From: Methylococcaceae bacterium
GTDB taxonomy: Bacteria > Pseudomonadota > Gammaproteobacteria > Methylococcales > Methylomonadaceae
DNA length: 64,000 bases
Direction: 5' to 3'
Assembly (NCBI GenBank): GCA_021647585.1
Contig: JAKIUK010000005.1
Span: forward strand, 1 to 64,000
A model generated the notes under the pieces. That model was not told where the DNA came from. It did not search any database and saw nothing but the letters and a program-made list of their open reading frames with translations. Shown piece after piece: positions 1 to 10,000 of this stretch. Both the position numbers and the translations under genes were made by a program. Within the stretch, counting starts at the first letter, position 1. Each line of letters begins with the position of its first letter.

Positions 1-107
1 CTTCCGCTCCTGCTCACGCCCCTTACCTACATCCGTATAGGCAAAGCTCAGATTTTTGACCTACATGGAAGTAGGAAATACAGGTTTTGCAGGAGCAAAA
101 ACCTGTT

Positions 108-168
108 AAAACACTGTGAAACCAATATCTTGCACTATAATTCCGCGCCCAACTGATCTTTCTAGGTT
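108..168 (+). repeat. Truncated copy of inverted-repeat element family 1
   Basis: About 60 bases match the right halves of the elements at 40852-41017 and 45083-45250, including the terminal repeat ending CAACTGATCTTTCTAGG. The left half is missing, so this is a one-ended remnant. It sits just upstream of the DUF6494-like gene. The first 107 bases of the window hold only short hairpins, for example near 80-106, and no gene that I can support. Confidence 0.75.
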
Positions 169-219
169 CAATGGTTTAGTTGCGACAATTTCTTTTAAAA
201 AGATCTTTTGGAGGTCAAC

Positions 220-426
220 ATGAATGAAGATACCTTTAATATGGAAATCAGAAAATTTCTGAAGCAAGTGGGTGTTACATCTCAGCGTGAAATTGAACAT
301 GTTGTGATGAAGGCTGTCGAATCAGGAAAGTTGAATGGTACTGAAAGCTTTGACATAAAAATGACCCTGGAAGCTCCTTCTATAGGTCTTAGTCATTGTG
401 TCGAAGGAAAAATTTCAATGGATTGA
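220..426 (+). CDS. DUF6494-like small protein
   Basis: A 68-residue acidic protein starting MNEDTFNMEIRKFLKQVGV, with no signal peptide or membrane segment. The opening and the TSQREIE stretch match my memory of the DUF6494 family, whose function is unknown. I chose the ATG at 220 because GGAGGT at 210-215 is correctly spaced before it; an in-frame TTG at 208 overlaps that ribosome site and is unlikely. It precedes the pterin dehydratase gene by about 50 bases on the same strand, so co-transcription is possible. The family name is from recall; the gene itself is well supported. Confidence 0.75.
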   Translation: MNEDTFNMEIRKFLKQVGVTSQREIEHVVMKAVESGKLNGTESFDIKMTLEAPSIGLSHCVEGKISMD

Positions 427-479
427 TTTTTTTTAAATCCTGATAAATGGAATGACTTTGTGAATGGGTAGGGGGCAAG

Positions 480-812
480 ATGGATCAACTAACTAACAAC
501 ACTTGTGTTGCTTGTAGGGTGGGTGCGCCACTTGCAACAGAGGATGAAATAAATGACTTTATGCTGCAACTGCCAAATTGGGCAATTGTTGAGGAAAAAG
601 AAGTCAATCGTTTAAAACGGGTTTTTACTTTTAATAATTTTACCGATGCAGTGGCATTTACACAAAAAGTGGCTGTTATTGCTGAAGATGAAAATCATCA
701 TCCTGCTATTTTGACGGAATGGGGGAAAGTCACCGTGTGTTGGTGGTCACATAAAATAAAAGGCTTACACGTTAATGATTTCATTATGGCCGCTAAAACT
801 GATCAGTTATGA
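480..812 (+). CDS. phhB: 4a-hydroxytetrahydrobiopterin dehydratase (pterin-4a-carbinolamine dehydratase)
   Basis: A 110-residue protein, the normal length for the PCD/DCoH family. It dehydrates 4a-hydroxytetrahydropterin formed by aromatic amino acid hydroxylases, recycling the pterin cofactor in the cytoplasm. The family signature is visible as EDENHHPAILTEW at about residues 70-82, with the tandem His and the following WWSHKIKGLH block that forms the active site. A purine-rich AGGGGG lies a few bases before the ATG. No phenylalanine hydroxylase is in the window, so the partner enzyme is unknown; some bacteria also use this family in molybdopterin metabolism. Confidence 0.9.
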   Translation: MDQLTNNTCVACRVGAPLATEDEINDFMLQLPNWAIVEEKEVNRLKRVFTFNNFTDAVAFTQKVAVIAEDENHHPAILTEWGKVTVCWWSHKIKGLHVNDFIMAAKTDQL

Positions 813-855
813 ACTATGTGGCTGTGTGTAATAGCCTGTTAAAAAGGCAATACTG

Positions 856-1233
856 ATGGAAATTACACTAAATCATACAATTGTTGCTTCGAAAGACAAT
901 GTTGAGTAAGCTAAATTCTATCAGAAAATATTTGGTTTTGAATTTATTAAAGAGTGGGGACACTTTGCGGTTGTTAAGGTGAATTCAACTTTAACACTGG
1001 ATTTTGACACCCAGGAAAATTTTTCCAAGAACCATTATGCCTTCAAGGTTAATGATCTACAATTTGATGAAATTTTTGAGCGCGTAAAATCAGATAATAT
1101 TAGTTTTGGCAGTGGTCCCCGTTCAAGTGATGATGGAAAGATAAATACTAATTATGGGGGGCGTGGCGTTTACTTTGAAGACCCAAATGGCCATTTACTG
1201 GAAATAATAACAACAGATTACGTGATTGACTAA
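856..1233 (+). pseudogene. VOC (glyoxalase-like) family gene interrupted by one in-frame stop
   Basis: The frame from ATG 856 reads MEITLNHTIVASKDNVE, then a TAA at 907-909, then AKFYQKIFGFEF and continues open to 1233, giving 125 codons plus stop, a usual length for a single VOC domain. The reading is continuous on both sides of the stop, and the C-terminus has the typical GVYFEDPNGHLLEI strand with a metal-ligand Glu. A single GAA-to-TAA change is the simplest cause. A sequencing error, or restart at GTG 979 giving an 84-residue fragment, are alternatives. The substrate of the intact ancestor cannot be told from the sequence. Confidence 0.8.
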
Positions 1234-1249
1234 TTAGCTTTGCAACTAA

Positions 1250-1393
1250 TTCTACTTTGTCACATTTGAATGAATACTATACAAAAGTATCTTCGTAGGG
1301 TGCGTTGTACGCACCATTTCGGCAATGGAAGGATTTAAAATAATTTTGGTACGTGCAACGCACCCTACATTTATAATCTGACAAAGTAGAACT
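1250..1393. repeat. Inverted-repeat element family 3, copy A
   Basis: About 144 bases with inverted ends (TTCTACTTTGTCA at left, TGACAAAGTAGAA at right) and an inner inverted repeat GTAGGGTGCGTTG / CAACGCACCCTAC. A second copy of the same length and layout lies at 12617-12759. It encodes no transposase, so it resembles a MITE. Confidence 0.8.
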
Positions 1394-1487
1394 AAATGGT
1401 AATGGTAATGCCCATTAAAAGGGGTTCTGTTTGGACGGCCCGAAACCGTTTCCGCGTGTTTATGCAACGATATCGGAGGTTAAAGTT

Positions 1488-2318
1488 ATGTCAAAACAAC
1501 TTTTCGGTCTTTATCCTCACTGTGGTCAACAAGATGATCTGAAAGGTTTATATTTGACACACAGGGTAGATACATTGGGCTGTACTACAGAACCTTTCGT
1601 CTACGCTAATTTCCTGTCCAGTCTGGATGGCCGAATAGCTCTTGAAGATACAGGCCAAAACATTCAGCCTTATATCCCCAAACATATAACAACAGCTTCA
1701 GACTTCGCACTGTTTATGGAATTACATGCGCAGGCGGACTGTATTATTACTCATGGCGGGTATATGCGGGCCCTCAGCGAAAAAAGATTGGGTAATGTAT
1801 TGCAGGTTAAAAGCAATAAGCTTGTCGAGTGGCGATGCAATAACGGATTAAAACCACAGCCGGCAGTGATCATTGCCAGTGCAAGTCTGAATTTTACGGT
1901 ACATGCCAGTTTGTATGAACATCAACAGGATTGCTTTATTGCTACTGGAAAAAATGCCAATGTAGAACGAATTCACTACTGGCAGGATCAAGGCTACAGA
2001 ATCCTTAAAGCAGGTGAAGAGCAAATGGTTCAGGGAGAGGCATTAATTCAACAATTGAAACAACTGCAATACAAAAGCATTTATCTTATCGCCGGCCCCA
2101 GAATGCTTGACACAATGATCAGAGAAAAACAGCTTTCTCGTTTGTATCTGACCATAACCCATCAATTGATTGGAGGTTTGGATTTCCGTACATTGTTGAC
2201 CGGCCCTCCGCTTGCAGATGAAGGTAACATGACGCTCAAATCACTCTACTATGAACCAAATTCGCCGCTGGGTTCTGGTCAGTTTTTTATGCATTTCGAT
2301 TTACAACCGACTCATTAG
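1488..2318 (+). CDS. RibD C-terminal-domain (pyrimidine reductase-like) protein
   Basis: A 276-residue protein related to the reductase domain of RibD and to dihydrofolate reductase-like folds. The N-terminal part has YANFLSSLDGRIAL, the usual substrate-binding strand of this family, and there is a glycine-rich IYLIAGPRMLDTMI segment toward the C-terminus. No deaminase domain is present, so it is a stand-alone reductase, probably NADPH-dependent. I chose ATG 1488 because CGGAGGT at 1474-1480 precedes it; an upstream in-frame start at 1431 lacks such a site. Whether it works in riboflavin synthesis or on another pyrimidine is not shown. Confidence 0.75.
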   Translation: MSKQLFGLYPHCGQQDDLKGLYLTHRVDTLGCTTEPFVYANFLSSLDGRIALEDTGQNIQPYIPKHITTASDFALFMELHAQADCIITHGGYMRALSEKRLGNVLQVKSNKLVEWRCNNGLKPQPAVIIASASLNFTVHASLYEHQQDCFIATGKNANVERIHYWQDQGYRILKAGEEQMVQGEALIQQLKQLQYKSIYLIAGPRMLDTMIREKQLSRLYLTITHQLIGGLDFRTLLTGPPLADEGNMTLKSLYYEPNSPLGSGQFFMHFDLQPTH

Positions 2319-2424
2319 ACATCATGACAACAATTTTTGGGGAGAGATAAATAAATAAAACAAAATGACTATTAACCTGTCGCAGGTTATTCTAGATTTT
2401 GATATTTGTAGGTTAACTTCAACA

Positions 2425-2560
2425 TACAATGTCATTCCGACCAGCGGGAGGAATCTTGAGTCTAAGCACATTTCTGAGCAACAAGATTTCTCGGCAATAG
2501 CTCCATGCATTGCTCTACCTTCTGCTTCCATGCAGTCGTCCCGTTGCTCGAAATGACAGT
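2425..2560. repeat. Inverted-repeat element family 4, copy A
   Basis: The segment has ends TGTCATTCCGA at left and TCGAAATGACA at right. About 75 bases beginning GACCAGCGGGAGGAATC recur inverted near 21284-21367. Relatives with the same 'GTCATNCCGAG' start occur near 23768 and 62870. No reading frame inside looks real. Confidence 0.65.
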
Positions 2561-2646
2561 TCAATAATAACTTTAAAACAACCGGCTTTTCAGAGTAGAC
2601 GGCTATTAGGAAGCAAATTATAATTATTTTGATTTAGGAGATTATT

Positions 2647-3090
2647 ATGACTAACACTGAGATAAATAATGACGAAGTGATTGAGGTGCTGAATAAAATT
2701 TTGGAAGCAGAGTTAGCAGGTGTGGTTCGCTATACTCATTATTCCCTAATGGTTTTTGGTTTCGGTCGTATCCCCATAGTTTCCTGGATGCGAGGTCAGG
2801 CAAATGAATCTTTAAACCATGCCACTGAAGCGGGTGAATTAATCACCCATTTAGGTGGTCATCCTTCTCTGGGTATTGGATCATTATTAGAGACTCATCG
2901 TCACGATATCGGGGATATATTGAAAGAGTCGCTAGAACATGAAATGCTGGCTTTATCTAAATACAATAACCTGTTAGATATTGTTAATGGTCGCCATGTG
3001 ATGCTTGAAGAATACGCCAGGCGCATGATATCTCTGGAAGAAATGCATCTTGGTGAAGTACGCAAGATGTTACAAAAACCTGGCGGATAA
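2647..3090 (+). CDS. Bacterioferritin-like ferroxidase/iron storage protein
   Basis: A 147-residue, mostly helical protein of the ferritin-like superfamily. Diiron-site motifs are visible: EAELAGVVRYTHY near residues 19-31, a helix with ESLNHATEAGE near 58-68, and SLEHEMLALSKY and SLEEMHLGEV later, supplying the Glu/His ligands. It is slightly shorter than a canonical bacterioferritin of about 155-160 residues, and I cannot confirm a haem-ligand Met. Its likely job is oxidising and storing Fe(II) in the cytoplasm. TTAGGAG precedes the ATG by six bases. It stands alone, with repeats upstream and about 350 empty bases downstream. Confidence 0.8.
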   Translation: MTNTEINNDEVIEVLNKILEAELAGVVRYTHYSLMVFGFGRIPIVSWMRGQANESLNHATEAGELITHLGGHPSLGIGSLLETHRHDIGDILKESLEHEMLALSKYNNLLDIVNGRHVMLEEYARRMISLEEMHLGEVRKMLQKPGG

Positions 3091-3442
3091 ATCTTTGAAG
3101 GTTGTTTTCAGAAGAGGTCTTTCGTGTGTTAAATGATTAAGTTATTTATTCAATTCAGTCAAACACAACACAAAGTTTCCCTGATTAAGATTTACATGTG
3201 ACGAAAGTGGTTTGAGAACAGCTTTATCATAACCTAGCAAAGTGACTTTCCTTTGAGATTTTTAGTTTGTTTCAATGAGGTTGCTATTTTTAGCACCATA
3301 GCTTTGTGACTCCAATTTAAAAAAACTTATTACATTTTATTGTTAATGAGGCAGTGTTCACTAAGTGCAATGGAAAGCTTCATACCGATTGATGCTGATA
3401 AAAAAGTTAGTCCTGTATTTCATAATACATCTGGTGAAAGTT
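3091..3442. other. Intergenic region before the autotransporter
   Basis: About 350 AT-rich bases with no supported gene. The frame of the autotransporter is open upstream to a GTG at 3365, but that extension would put about 26 residues before the signal peptide. I see no convincing terminator or promoter. Confidence 0.5.
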
Positions 3443-6400
3443 ATGTTAAACCAACTCCGCATAGTTTCAATGTTGATTTTTTGTTGTCTATCAATAAAGG
3501 CAGCAAAAGCTTTGGACTTTAATGGAAGTACAGTTATCAGTTCTGATGTAAATGATGGTCTCAATGCAATTGGTGGAGTGGAAGGTGATACGCTTTTAAT
3601 TGAGTCTGGTGTCACCATTACTATTCCAGTTTTTACTACTAATCCAATTTTTTGGGCAGTAGATCTGAATAACTTTCCATTTGAAGTGACCAATAATGGA
3701 ACAATTAAATCAGGCTCAACGGGTATATATTTTAATAACACTGGAACAGTATTTAATCGAGGAAGTATATTCTATGGTAGCACAGGGATTTTTTCCCCTG
3801 GAGAAGTAAAAGTCATCAATAGCGGAATAATTTCAGGGGGAATTGGGTCGGGGATTCATATACATAGTGGAGAAGTTATCAATAGTGGGGTTATCTCACA
3901 TGATATAAATATATTTGGTGAAAAAGGAACGATAATTAATAGTGGCACTATCTCTAGAGGGGTTAATTTATCTAGCGGAGGAGTTTTAACTAATAGTGGC
4001 GCCATCTCTGGTGATATCTTCATATCTGAAGGAGGAAAGATAACCAATAGTGGCACTATTTTCGATGAACATGCCAATTTCATTGAAATATTTGGAGGTG
4101 GAATGATAACCAATAGTGGCTTAATCCACGGAGAAATTATCAATAGTGTGTCATTGTCAGGAAGTGGGATGATAACCAATACTGGCATAATCTCAGGGGG
4201 AGAAATTTCCAATAATATCATTTTATCTGAAGGAGGAATTATAAATAATAGTGGCTCTATCTCTGGAAAAAATAACAGTATTAAACTTTCAGGAGATGGA
4301 ATTATATCCAATAGTGGCTCTATTGCAAGAGAGGAAAGCAATATTTCATTATTGGGAAAAGGAGTGATAACCAATAGTGGTACTATCTCCGGAGGACATA
4401 GTAGGATCCAGTTGTCTGGCGAAGGACAGATAACCAATAGTGGCACTATCTCAGTTGAGTTTGGGAATGATATTTCATTATTTGGAGGAGGGATAATAAC
4501 AAATAATGGTTTGATTTCTGGGGACAATGCTTCATTTATTCGGTTAGATAAAGGAGGAAAGATTATTAATACAGGTTCAGTAATTAATAGCAATAGTGTT
4601 CATAACAGCAGTATATTAATGCTTGATGGTGGTGAATTATCAAATAGTGGTGATTTGACTAATCTGCACATAGAAATTAGAGACGGTGGTGTGGTAACCA
4701 ATAGTGGTAATATTTCATGCTCTAAAATAAATTGCAACACTAGTACTATCGCTATTTCAAATGGCGGGACGCTAATCAACAGTGGCACAATCATTGGAAA
4801 TCGCACTGCGATTGAGATTTCAGGAGACAGCAAAGTAATCAATTCGGGTACCATAAGCACTAGCGCAAATGGTATTGCGATAGCTACCTTTGATGGTGAT
4901 GATACCGTTATCCTGCAGACGGATTCTATAGTAGAAGGTGATATTGATGGAGGTAGTAATACATTAGTCGTTGGTGGTGACATGGATAAAGCTATTTTAC
5001 AAGGAAAAGGAACCTTTAATAATGACTTTCAAAATTTTGAAAATCTCACAATGGAAGGAACAAACTGGAATCTCACAGGTAATTCCATTTTTAATGACAC
5101 CCTGATAAGTAATGGGTTATTAAGAATTAATGGTACTCATGCTAGCCCGATAATTATTCAAACTGATGGCTTGTTAGGGGGGAGTGGCGTTATCGTTGGA
5201 AATGTAAGAAATAGTGGTACGGTTACTCCAGGCAACTCAATCGGCACTACCACGATTAATGGTGACTACATTCACGAACCTAATGCGAATCTTGTCATAG
5301 AATTCGATAATAACAATTCTGACCAACTTATCGTCATTGGAAATACGGCTTTAAACGGTGGTTCACTCACACTTATTCCTTTAGAATTAGTAAGAACATC
5401 TCAAGCTTTCACTTTCTTACAATCTGGTACAATTACTGGTCAGTTTGATGAGATTTTGAAACCTGTAGTATTTGATATAGCTACTTTTCAAGAAGGAAAT
5501 AAATTTAGTCTTGTTGGGAGAAATTCCTACGCATCTCTTGCAGCCACCAGCAATCAAACAACCATTGGCTCTTCCCTACAAGGCAACCTAAGTGCTGCTA
5601 CTGGAGATCTACAAACAATCATGCTGGAATTGGATAGCATACTGACAAAAGATGAATTTCGTAGTGCTTTAGATCAGTTATCACCAGAGCCGTTAGCCGC
5701 ATTGCCGATGGTTACTTTTACAGGTAGTCAATTATATGCAGGCACTATTGCTAAGCATTTGCGTGGGTTACAGATGAGATCATCTAAGATGAATCAATTA
5801 CAACAGTCGGTATCACTACTGGCTTTTGGCGGTAGTCCTGAGTCATATTTATACCCTACCTCACATTCTGCATTGGCAGATAATAGTTTTGATACTTTTA
5901 CTTCCAATGGTTGGCAAACCTATGTGCAACCATACGGTGTTTTTTCAAGACTAGAATCTGATCAAGGTTTCACTGGTTTTAACGCTAACACGGGTGGAAT
6001 ATCAGTTGGTGTGGATAGACAAGTGAGTGATTCTTTAATCATGGGTGCTAATGTAGGATGGTCATATACTGACATCGATTGGGATCGCTCAAGCACTCAA
6101 GCTAGAATACAAGCCGGGAGAGTGGCTGGTTATTGGGGGTTTCAAAAAAGTAACTGGGACCTAAATGGAATCGTTTCTTATGGTTATAATTATTATGAAT
6201 CAGAACGTAAAATCTCTTTCGGTTCTATTAATAGAGTTGCGGAAAGTGATCATGATGGTCATGAATTTTCCTTTTATCTTAATAGTGCATACAGTTTTCA
6301 ATATCAAAATTGGCGTTATGGACCCGTTGCCTCAATTCAATACATTGGGTTATTTGAAGACGATTACAATGAAACTGGGGCTGGAGCAGCAGGATTTATG

Positions 6401-6745
6401 ATTGACAATAATAGCACTCACTCTTTGCGAAGTACCTTGGGTATTCATGCTGCTCTAGAATTAGAATGGGATGATGACAAAGTGATTATTCCTGAACTAG
6501 AAATTGGATGGGCTCATGAAATATTGGATAATGAGTATACTGTTAATGCTCAATTCCAGAATTCTGCAGGAGGTTCTTTCAATATTCGTGGTCGTGACTT
6601 AGGAAATAATAGTGCTTATGTTGGCGCAAGCATTACTGCAACCCTTAGTAAAAATACATTGATAAAACTGAATTACAATGCAGATATAGGAAGGGAAGAT
6701 TACGTCAATCACATGGCTAACTTTATGATGATAGTACAATTTTAA
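3443..6745 (+). CDS. Type V autotransporter with NSG-repeat passenger
   Basis: About 1100 residues from ATG 3443, which gives a good Sec signal peptide (MLNQLRIVSMLIFCCLSIKA, then AKA before LDFNG). The passenger holds about 17 degenerate repeats of 18-25 residues built on (I/T)NSG(T/S)ISG, as expected for a right-handed beta-helix. An autochaperone-like stretch with GNSIGT and GGSLTLIPL follows, then a roughly 300-residue C-terminal beta-barrel starting around VQPYGVFSRL and ending in an aromatic residue (MMIVQF). It should be exported and displayed on, or released from, the outer membrane; adhesion is a guess. The ribosome site is weak. The DNA repeats create long spurious antisense frames. 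Confidence 0.88.
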   Translation: MLNQLRIVSMLIFCCLSIKAAKALDFNGSTVISSDVNDGLNAIGGVEGDTLLIESGVTITIPVFTTNPIFWAVDLNNFPFEVTNNGTIKSGSTGIYFNNTGTVFNRGSIFYGSTGIFSPGEVKVINSGIISGGIGSGIHIHSGEVINSGVISHDINIFGEKGTIINSGTISRGVNLSSGGVLTNSGAISGDIFISEGGKITNSGTIFDEHANFIEIFGGGMITNSGLIHGEIINSVSLSGSGMITNTGIISGGEISNNIILSEGGIINNSGSISGKNNSIKLSGDGIISNSGSIAREESNISLLGKGVITNSGTISGGHSRIQLSGEGQITNSGTISVEFGNDISLFGGGIITNNGLISGDNASFIRLDKGGKIINTGSVINSNSVHNSSILMLDGGELSNSGDLTNLHIEIRDGGVVTNSGNISCSKINCNTSTIAISNGGTLINSGTIIGNRTAIEISGDSKVINSGTISTSANGIAIATFDGDDTVILQTDSIVEGDIDGGSNTLVVGGDMDKAILQGKGTFNNDFQNFENLTMEGTNWNLTGNSIFNDTLISNGLLRINGTHASPIIIQTDGLLGGSGVIVGNVRNSGTVTPGNSIGTTTINGDYIHEPNANLVIEFDNNNSDQLIVIGNTALNGGSLTLIPLELVRTSQAFTFLQSGTITGQFDEILKPVVFDIATFQEGNKFSLVGRNSYASLAATSNQTTIGSSLQGNLSAATGDLQTIMLELDSILTKDEFRSALDQLSPEPLAALPMVTFTGSQLYAGTIAKHLRGLQMRSSKMNQLQQSVSLLAFGGSPESYLYPTSHSALADNSFDTFTSNGWQTYVQPYGVFSRLESDQGFTGFNANTGGISVGVDRQVSDSLIMGANVGWSYTDIDWDRSSTQARIQAGRVAGYWGFQKSNWDLNGIVSYGYNYYESERKISFGSINRVAESDHDGHEFSFYLNSAYSFQYQNWRYGPVASIQYIGLFEDDYNETGAGAAGFMIDNNSTHSLRSTLGIHAALELEWDDDKVIIPELEIGWAHEILDNEYTVNAQFQNSAGGSFNIRGRDLGNNSAYVGASITATLSKNTLIKLNYNADIGREDYVNHMANFMMIVQF
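3800..4880 (+). repeat. Degenerate tandem repeats inside the autotransporter passenger
   Basis: Units of roughly 55-75 bases carry a conserved core near AATAGTGGCACTATCTC, coding for NSGTIS. At least 17 units are countable. Unit length varies, so they have diverged well past simple slippage, but the core nucleotides remain similar enough to recombine. Confidence 0.75.
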
Positions 6746-7013
6746 ATTTATCTGTTATTTTGCACGCTTAATTAAGCCATTGAACTTTATTCCATATTGT
6801 TTGCTTATGTCAGAACTGGGCTGTATTGAACCAGTCTATATACGATACTTGATTGTTAGTTTTCCTTGGTAATGACACTAATGTATAAATGTGTCCGATC
6901 AAGTTCGAGTCACTGCACTATAGGGCAATGGATAGCAGGAGCTTTTTTGAAGTTCTTGCTTTACTCTTTCAAAAAAACAGCTAATTGACAGTTGATAACT
7001 CAAATCTGAAAAA

Positions 7014-10000
7014 TCAGGCCGTGTCTTCCAGTAGGTATTGTAGCCACAGTGTTGATAGTTTTTCCTGAACCGAGTTTTGTCGTAGCCGAGCATGGAGATT
7101 TTCGAAGTCCACTCGATCCAGTTGCTGATCCTGATTATAACAGGAATAGACAAAGTATTCTTCGCCTGAATCAGGGTCTATATGTTTGCAAAGACACTGT
7201 GCACAAACCCCTTTCATCATACATTGCATGGGTGAATTAATGGAACCGATGGCTTCATGATGTTTTTTCAGATACGGTTCCAGCACCCCATGCCTTGCCT
7301 GTTTGATAGCAGCCATCATTCGGTCCGAGCCGATGACTACCATGTGATCGACATCATCTAGATGGATGGGGGTTGCACCTAGTTCTCCTCGGGCATAGGC
7401 TAGCATGGCTTCCAAAATATTACCGACTATGCTTTTATCTTGAGGCCGGCTAATAGGAATTGCTTCATTACCAGGTCGTTTATCAACAGCCCAGACAATG
7501 ACATCCGAAGCCGCTTCAATATCTTCCACTTTGAACAAGTCTTCACTGTTTCGGTAACCGGCAAAATAGATCACTTGATTGCCGGCAGCGCGCATTGCTT
7601 TACCAATGGAAAACAGAACAGCATTGCCCAGTCCTCCTCCCAGTAATAAAACAGTTTGCCCTGAGGGAATATCAGTCGGTGCGCCAGTGACCCCCATAAC
7701 TACAATTGGATCACCGGCTTTCCAAGTCGCACAGAGTCGAGTGGAACTGCCCATTTCCAGTGCAATCAGAGAAATCAGGCCTTTTTCCTTGTTCACCCAG
7801 GCACCAGTGAGTGCGACACCTTCGGAAGCAAGTACCGTCCCTTTTTTAATCGGGGCCAGTGTTTCATAATTCTGTACCCGATAAAACTGACCCGGACAAA
7901 ATTTTCTGGCCGCCAGTGGAGCCTGAACAATAACTTCAATAATGGTTGGAGTCAGTCGGTTGATTGCCACAATTTGTGCATTGAGATCCTTGTCCAATTG
8001 TTGTTGGAAAGAGTGCAGTTTTCTATTTCGCTGTTTCTGTTTAGCCGAATCCAGGGCAGCAATATCATGCTCAAAAAGTTTGACTATATAAGGATAGCCA
8101 TCTTTGGCACTGGCCATCGCTTTTACCACATTACCTGCATATACCGGGTGATTATCACCATAAAAAGAGATGAATTTTCCGTTGCGTTGATAAGAGGTCA
8201 AGGGTGCCGGGTTGCCTATTTTTGGTATCCTGGTATCGTCTTTAGCAACCAATTCCGGTGATTCGTTTTGTATCCAGTCGGGTTCAAAACGTTGATAGAA
8301 CTTACCATCCATTTCAAAACTATCCGGGTGCTCCGATTCGTAAATCGTATTCGGCGAGGTGCCTGCGGCAATAAACAGGCTGCGCAGGTTGATTTGCAAA
8401 TCAGTCTGCTTTTGCCATTTGCCATCCTGTTCCAGCAGTTGATCAAATTTAACTGCCTGCAAATGTTGGTACTGGTCAGTAATAGCTGCAACAGGACTCA
8501 TGCCTTCGGCCAGTAAAATGCCTTCCGCCAGCGCCAGGTGAATCTCCTCATGATTCTGACGATAGGCCGGGGCATCCTTGATGCCTTTACGGTAAAACAG
8601 GGTCACTCCACCCCATTCCAGCAAAAATGGTAAAAAATTGGGTATTTCTTTAGCAGCTTTGGCTCTCTCTCGCTCGGACTGAATGATGCGACCGTGTGTC
8701 AAAAACTCATCAAGAATCTGTAGTTCCTCCTCATCATAGCGGTGGCGAACACTGTCTTCACCATAGATTGTAAGAAGATTTTCATAGCGGTGCAGAATTT
8801 TGCTGACCTGCCCTGGATAGTAGGCCAACAGCTCTGTTGCTGTATCAATAGCCGTAAGGCCACCACCAATGACACCGGCTGGTAAACGAACCTGAAGATT
8901 GGCCAGAGAGGATTCTTTGGCTGCTCCGGATAATTGTAACGCCATTAAAAAGTCGGACGCTTTACGGATACCTCGGATTAAATTGTTTTTCATATCGATT
9001 ACAGTCGGTTTTCCAGCCCCACTGGCGATAGCAATATGATCAAAGCCTAAATCCCAGGCTTCATTAATCGTTATTGTGCCGCCAAAACGAACACCACCGT
9101 AACAGCGAAAAGCCTGATGACGAAGCAAATTTAGGTATATGACTTTGAGAAAGTTTTTATCCCAGCGTACAGTAATACCATATTCGGCAACGCCGCCAAA
9201 ACCAAGCATGACTCGTTTATCCAGGTCATCGTAAAGTGTGTTGAAATCCCTTATCGGTAATGGTGCTGTTTCACTGTCGCCAGTCAGAGCTTTGGGGAGG
9301 GGTTCAATTTTTAAGCCGTCGATACCCACCACACCGAATCCTTCATTTAACAGATAATGCGACAGTGTATAACCGGACGGCCCCATACCTGCTACCAGTA
9401 CGTTTTTACCGTTGTAAGGCAGCATATGAGGTCGTTTGATATTTAACGGATTCCAGCGAGACAGCAAACTATATATCTCAAATCCCCAGGACATGAACAG
9501 TACATCAGTCAATACATTGGTTTCGATTTGTGGAATATCAACCGGTTCGGTTTTCTGGTAAATGCAACCTTTCATACAGTCATTACAAATGCGATGACCG
9601 GTACCAGGACACATTGGATTATCAATCATCACAATTGCCAGTGCGCCGATATTGTCGCCATGGCGTTTAAGTACATGCATTTCTGAAATTTTTTCCTCTA
9701 AAGGACACCCTGTAATTGTGACACCCAATGGATTGGTTTTGAAACTACCATCCTTTTTGTTTTTCATACCCTTGGAACAGGAGTCTGTATCGCGTTCGTG
9801 ACAGTATATGCAATGATCAACTTCGTATAGTACCTGCCGTTGATTAAAGCGTTTATCGGTTAAAGCAAAACCATCGCGGCGACGATGATGGTTTTTGGCA
9901 ACAGACCAAACCGAATATTGATTTTCTGTATGGGTTTCATGCTCAACCAGATTGTTAAAATTAGTCTTCGCAGGTATTTTAAAGCTGACCCAATGGGCCA

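Noticed and set aside
3856..4983. Long minus-strand reading frames opposite the autotransporter passenger
   Set aside because: They are the antisense of the NSG repeats, giving an artificial repeated Pro/Leu/Ile pattern; no signal, motif or ribosome site.
7049..8516. Several short plus-strand frames within the large oxidoreductase gene
   Set aside because: They are shadows of the 1237-residue gene on the other strand, which has clear domains throughout.
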